From Blautia sp. (GTDB lineage Bacteria > Bacillota > Clostridia > Lachnospirales > Lachnospiraceae), in assembly GCA_022770365.1 (NCBI GenBank), contig JALEHU010000020.1, positions 1 through 64,000 of the forward strand: 64,000 nucleotides of DNA. The letters are read 5' to 3'. The notes beneath the pieces were generated by a model. The model was not told the origin of the DNA and did no database searches. It was given only the letters and a program-made list of their open reading frames with translations. A program made the translations under genes and the position numbers. Position 1 is the stretch's first letter, and each line of letters opens with the position of its first letter. Of this stretch, positions 61,761 to 64,000 are shown piece after piece.

Positions 61761-63098
61761 CTAATTGTCGGTGCTGTTTTTTGATAAAATCTCAACATTC
61801 CTAAAAAAATAATCAAGTATTTCCTTATAATCATATCCCTGTTCTGCCATCTCACTGGCAGCGGTCTGACTCATGCCGACTCCGTGTCCGTACCCCTTGC
61901 CATAAATCAGAATACTTTCACCCGGACTGGCTTTCATGGTAAAATAAGCGCTTGGAAGAAGTGTTCCGCCCTGTACGACAGTGCCGTCTTTTTCCGTAAT
62001 CGTACAGCCTGAAGGCGAGAGAAATTCCCGTACGGAATATTCTTCTGTCAGATCAAAGGAGCCGGTATCTGCGGCAACATGAAGGCCTGTAACAGCTCCG
62101 CTCTGATTCTTCCTTGTAATTTCCACTGTTTTTAAAGCACAGCGGACAGATTCTGTTGTTTCTTCATCATTATAAGTGTCCTTTATATAATCCGTACACC
62201 TGTCCTCAAGTGTTCTCCATGGAATCGATACAGTCCATAAGCTCCACGGCTGTTCCTGATCAAATTCACACGGCACTGAATTCAGATACGAAGCTGCCTG
62301 TGCAGCGCCCCAGATTTCGTCAGTACTGGTAACACCCGCAGAAGTCGAAAAATAATATGCCTGTATCAGTTCTCCGTTCTGACATAATACTTGTCCTCGC
62401 GTTTCTCGCACCGCATTTGTCGTACTGTCACATGGCGCAGTATTTCCGTAAACCTGGAAACGGACACTGTCATCCACATCTGCATTATATTTCTTTAGTG
62501 TTCCTTTTTCTATCTGATAATAAGCATAGGTTCTGGCACAAACAGCCTGGGCTTTGAGAGCTTCCATTTCATAAGAAGACGGCATTTCACTTGGAACCAC
62601 CGACTCAAGGTAAGTTTCCAGCGGCAGTTCATTAATCAGAAGAAGTCCCTGATCCGTATTTCGCACTTCCAGACATCCCCTGTAAGCCGGATTTCCCTGC
62701 TGACGTTCAATGGATGTTATGGTAATGCCGTTTTGCTGTTCCGGAAAGATCAGCATACCCCCTGAAAGTTCCGGACTGGCTGTTGTATATGTCACTTCCT
62801 CGCTGCCGCAGATAACTGATACCTTCTGATGATAATAGGACTGATACCCTGTATCCATCAGCAGCACGCGGATCAGTGAATCCGCGGAGTCTGCTATATC
62901 TGTACATGTTTCTTCTGCAAGAACCGCCACATTCTGAACTTCTTCTTTTTGATCCGCTTCCTCTGCATCATCAGTTATCAGATTCGTTTTTTCTTCACGG
63001 CCCATATTTATCTTTACAGCTTCCTCAAGCAGAGCCATCCATATCAGAAGTATCAGCAGCATAAGTTTTATACTATAAAAAAAACTGGTTCTCTTCAT
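61761..63098 (-). CDS. spoIID: SpoIID/LytB domain cell-wall hydrolase
   Basis: 445 residues with an N-terminal signal-anchor (about 8-24), an acidic linker, then the SpoIID domain. The catalytic Glu lies in ESVVPSEMPSSYEMEALKAQ, and the C-terminal GYGHGVGMSQTAASEMAEQG is diagnostic. SpoIID is a lytic transglycosylase acting on denuded glycan strands during engulfment; this protein is longer than typical SpoIID, so a vegetative paralogue is possible. No Shine-Dalgarno is visible before the ATG; instead the start codon sits in the stem of a terminator-like hairpin, and codons 6-8 are part of its U-tract. Confidence 0.82.
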   Translation of the reverse strand: MKRTSFFYSIKLMLLILLIWMALLEEAVKINMGREEKTNLITDDAEEADQKEEVQNVAVLAEETCTDIADSADSLIRVLLMDTGYQSYYHQKVSVICGSEEVTYTTASPELSGGMLIFPEQQNGITITSIERQQGNPAYRGCLEVRNTDQGLLLINELPLETYLESVVPSEMPSSYEMEALKAQAVCARTYAYYQIEKGTLKKYNADVDDSVRFQVYGNTAPCDSTTNAVRETRGQVLCQNGELIQAYYFSTSAGVTSTDEIWGAAQAASYLNSVPCEFDQEQPWSLWTVSIPWRTLEDRCTDYIKDTYNDEETTESVRCALKTVEITRKNQSGAVTGLHVAADTGSFDLTEEYSVREFLSPSGCTITEKDGTVVQGGTLLPSAYFTMKASPGESILIYGKGYGHGVGMSQTAASEMAEQGYDYKEILDYFFRNVEILSKNSTDN

Positions 63099-63123
63099 AT
63101 ATTAATTATATGAAAAGAACCAG
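63077..63123 (-). terminator. Terminator-like hairpin overlapping the spoIID start
   Basis: Minus-strand arms CTGGTTCTTTTCATAT (63108-63123) and ATATGAAGAGAACCAG (63085-63100), 16 bp with one G-T pair, 7-nt loop, then eight T. It is well placed to end galM transcription. The ATG of spoIID (63096-63098) is in the second arm. Confidence 0.75.
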
Positions 63124-63151
63124 AAAACATGGCAGTTTTGTGAAAAAACTT

Positions 63152-64000
63152 TTATAATTTTTCTCGAATATAAAATTTATAGGATGTATCAGATCTGTAG
63201 GTATCTCCCTCTTCAAGAAGCGGGGAATGGAAGGACTCTACATTCACTGCATTGGGTTCTGCCTGTGTCTCCAGACAGAATCCATCTCTCCTGCCATAAA
63301 TATGTCCGTTTTTACCTGCTTCCTTCTCAATGAAATTTCCGGCATAGAACTGTACTCCGGGACAATCCGAAACAACATCCATAGCAATACCTGTAACCGG
63401 TGAATAAGCACTTGCGATATTTCTCTTATGTCCTTCGGAATAGTTATCTGTCACATAATTATGATCGTATCCGCCGGTAAACTTAAGCTGATCATAATCA
63501 GCTTCAATATCCTGACCGATCGGTTTCATCCTGGTGAAATCCATAGGGGTTCCGGCTACCGGTGCATATTCGCCGGTAGGAATGGACTGGCTGTCTCTTA
63601 CAGGAGTGAAATATCCGGCATGAATGGTCAGATACTGTCCCAGAACATTACCGCTTCCTTCACCCGAAAGATTAAAATAAGAATGGTTCGTCATGTTTGC
63701 AACTGTTGTCTTGTCGCTGACGCCCTGATATGTAATCTTAAGCTCATTTTCATCTGTAAATTCATATTTCACAGAAATGCGCAGCTCACCCGGAAAGCCA
63801 TTCTCTCCATCCGGACTGATCCGGAAAAAGGTAACACTGTTTTTCTTTTCATCAATATTTTCTACTTCCCACATTTTCTTCTCGAAACCATCAGGACCGC
63901 TGTGCAGGTTATTACAGTTCTCATTCCGGGCAAGAACAACTTCCTCCCCATAAATCGAAAATCTGGCATCTTCAATACGGTTGCCGTTTCTTCCGATGGT
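63152..64000 (-). CDS. galM: Aldose 1-epimerase (galactose mutarotase), N-terminus beyond window
   Basis: Interconverts alpha and beta anomers of galactose/glucose. 282 codons are visible and the frame stays open to the window edge, so the first part (around 60 residues) is missing. Seen motifs: NCNNLHSGPDGF with the first active His region, ANMTNHSYFNLSGEG with the catalytic His, and the late YGRRDGFCLETQ with the Glu. A Met at 63874 is internal, not the start, because conserved residues lie before it. Confidence 0.93.
   Translation of the reverse strand, partial: TIGRNGNRIEDARFSIYGEEVVLARNENCNNLHSGPDGFEKKMWEVENIDEKKNSVTFFRISPDGENGFPGELRISVKYEFTDENELKITYQGVSDKTTVANMTNHSYFNLSGEGSGNVLGQYLTIHAGYFTPVRDSQSIPTGEYAPVAGTPMDFTRMKPIGQDIEADYDQLKFTGGYDHNYVTDNYSEGHKRNIASAYSPVTGIAMDVVSDCPGVQFYAGNFIEKEAGKNGHIYGRRDGFCLETQAEPNAVNVESFHSPLLEEGDTYRSDTSYKFYIREKL

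Noticed and set aside
62359-62560. Plus-strand frames opposite spoIID
   Set aside because: Shadow frames without initiation signals.

Overview
The window looks like chromosomal core DNA of an anaerobic gut Firmicute of the Lachnospiraceae type (Blautia/Ruminococcus-like; the genus is a guess). Reasons: two T-box leaders, RbgA, an OmpA-type motor in a Gram-positive gene set, a SpoIID-type hydrolase, an acetate-forming pta-ackA pair, a full anaerobic corrinoid pathway, strong TTGACA-N17-TATAAT promoters and clear AGGAGG ribosome binding sites. I see no phage, IS element, CRISPR array or rRNA. Most genes lie on the minus strand.

Layout. 1-2764: the start of ackA, then pta, a duplicated 71-bp hairpin element and tmcAL. 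2769-6003: a T-box-controlled ABC importer of the TrpXYZ type. 6062-12272: a six-gene unit (zinc-finger anti-sigma-like protein, polA, coaE, yycJ-like hydrolase, ACT protein, DUF711/UPF0210 protein). 12346-21249: ftsH, tRNA-Leu(CAA), a Uma2 nuclease, lysA, an apparently inactive rhomboid with a zinc ribbon, a CorA transporter, aroC and a beta-propeller lactonase.

21338-42030 is the metabolic centre. A hemA-(precorrin-2 dehydrogenase)-hemC-cobA/hemD-hemB-hemL operon makes uroporphyrinogen III and precorrin-2. Beside it a cobalamin-riboswitch operon (cbiD-L-F-G-H-JET-A-B-cobD-cobQ-cbiC) carries the anaerobic route to the cobyric acid/cobinamide level. A divergent MocR-type regulator separates the two. 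No late heme genes are present, so the 'hem' genes appear to feed corrinoid (and perhaps siroheme) synthesis. Neither cobaltochelatase nor the nucleotide-loop genes are in the window.

42087-54927: a small Ala/Lys-rich protein, an RluA pseudouridine synthase with a MATE pump, the coenzyme A group coaBC-panT-coaX, pheST behind a Phe T-box, mnmM, rbgA, lepB and rplS. 54988-64000: a second MATE pump; a three-gene envelope-motor operon (MotA/ZorA-like with a long helical tail, MotB/OmpA/ZorB-like, and an unrecognised membrane-anchored protein) that is the best candidate for an undescribed system; then a histidine phosphatase, a YihY protein, a SpoIID protein and the 3' part of galM.

Smaller oddities include a signal peptidase with Arg at the catalytic Lys position, a MocR regulator with Arg at the PLP-Lys position, short tandem repeats inside the cob operon, a three-copy dispersed intergenic repeat, and a terminator whose stem and U-tract form the first codons of the SpoIID gene.
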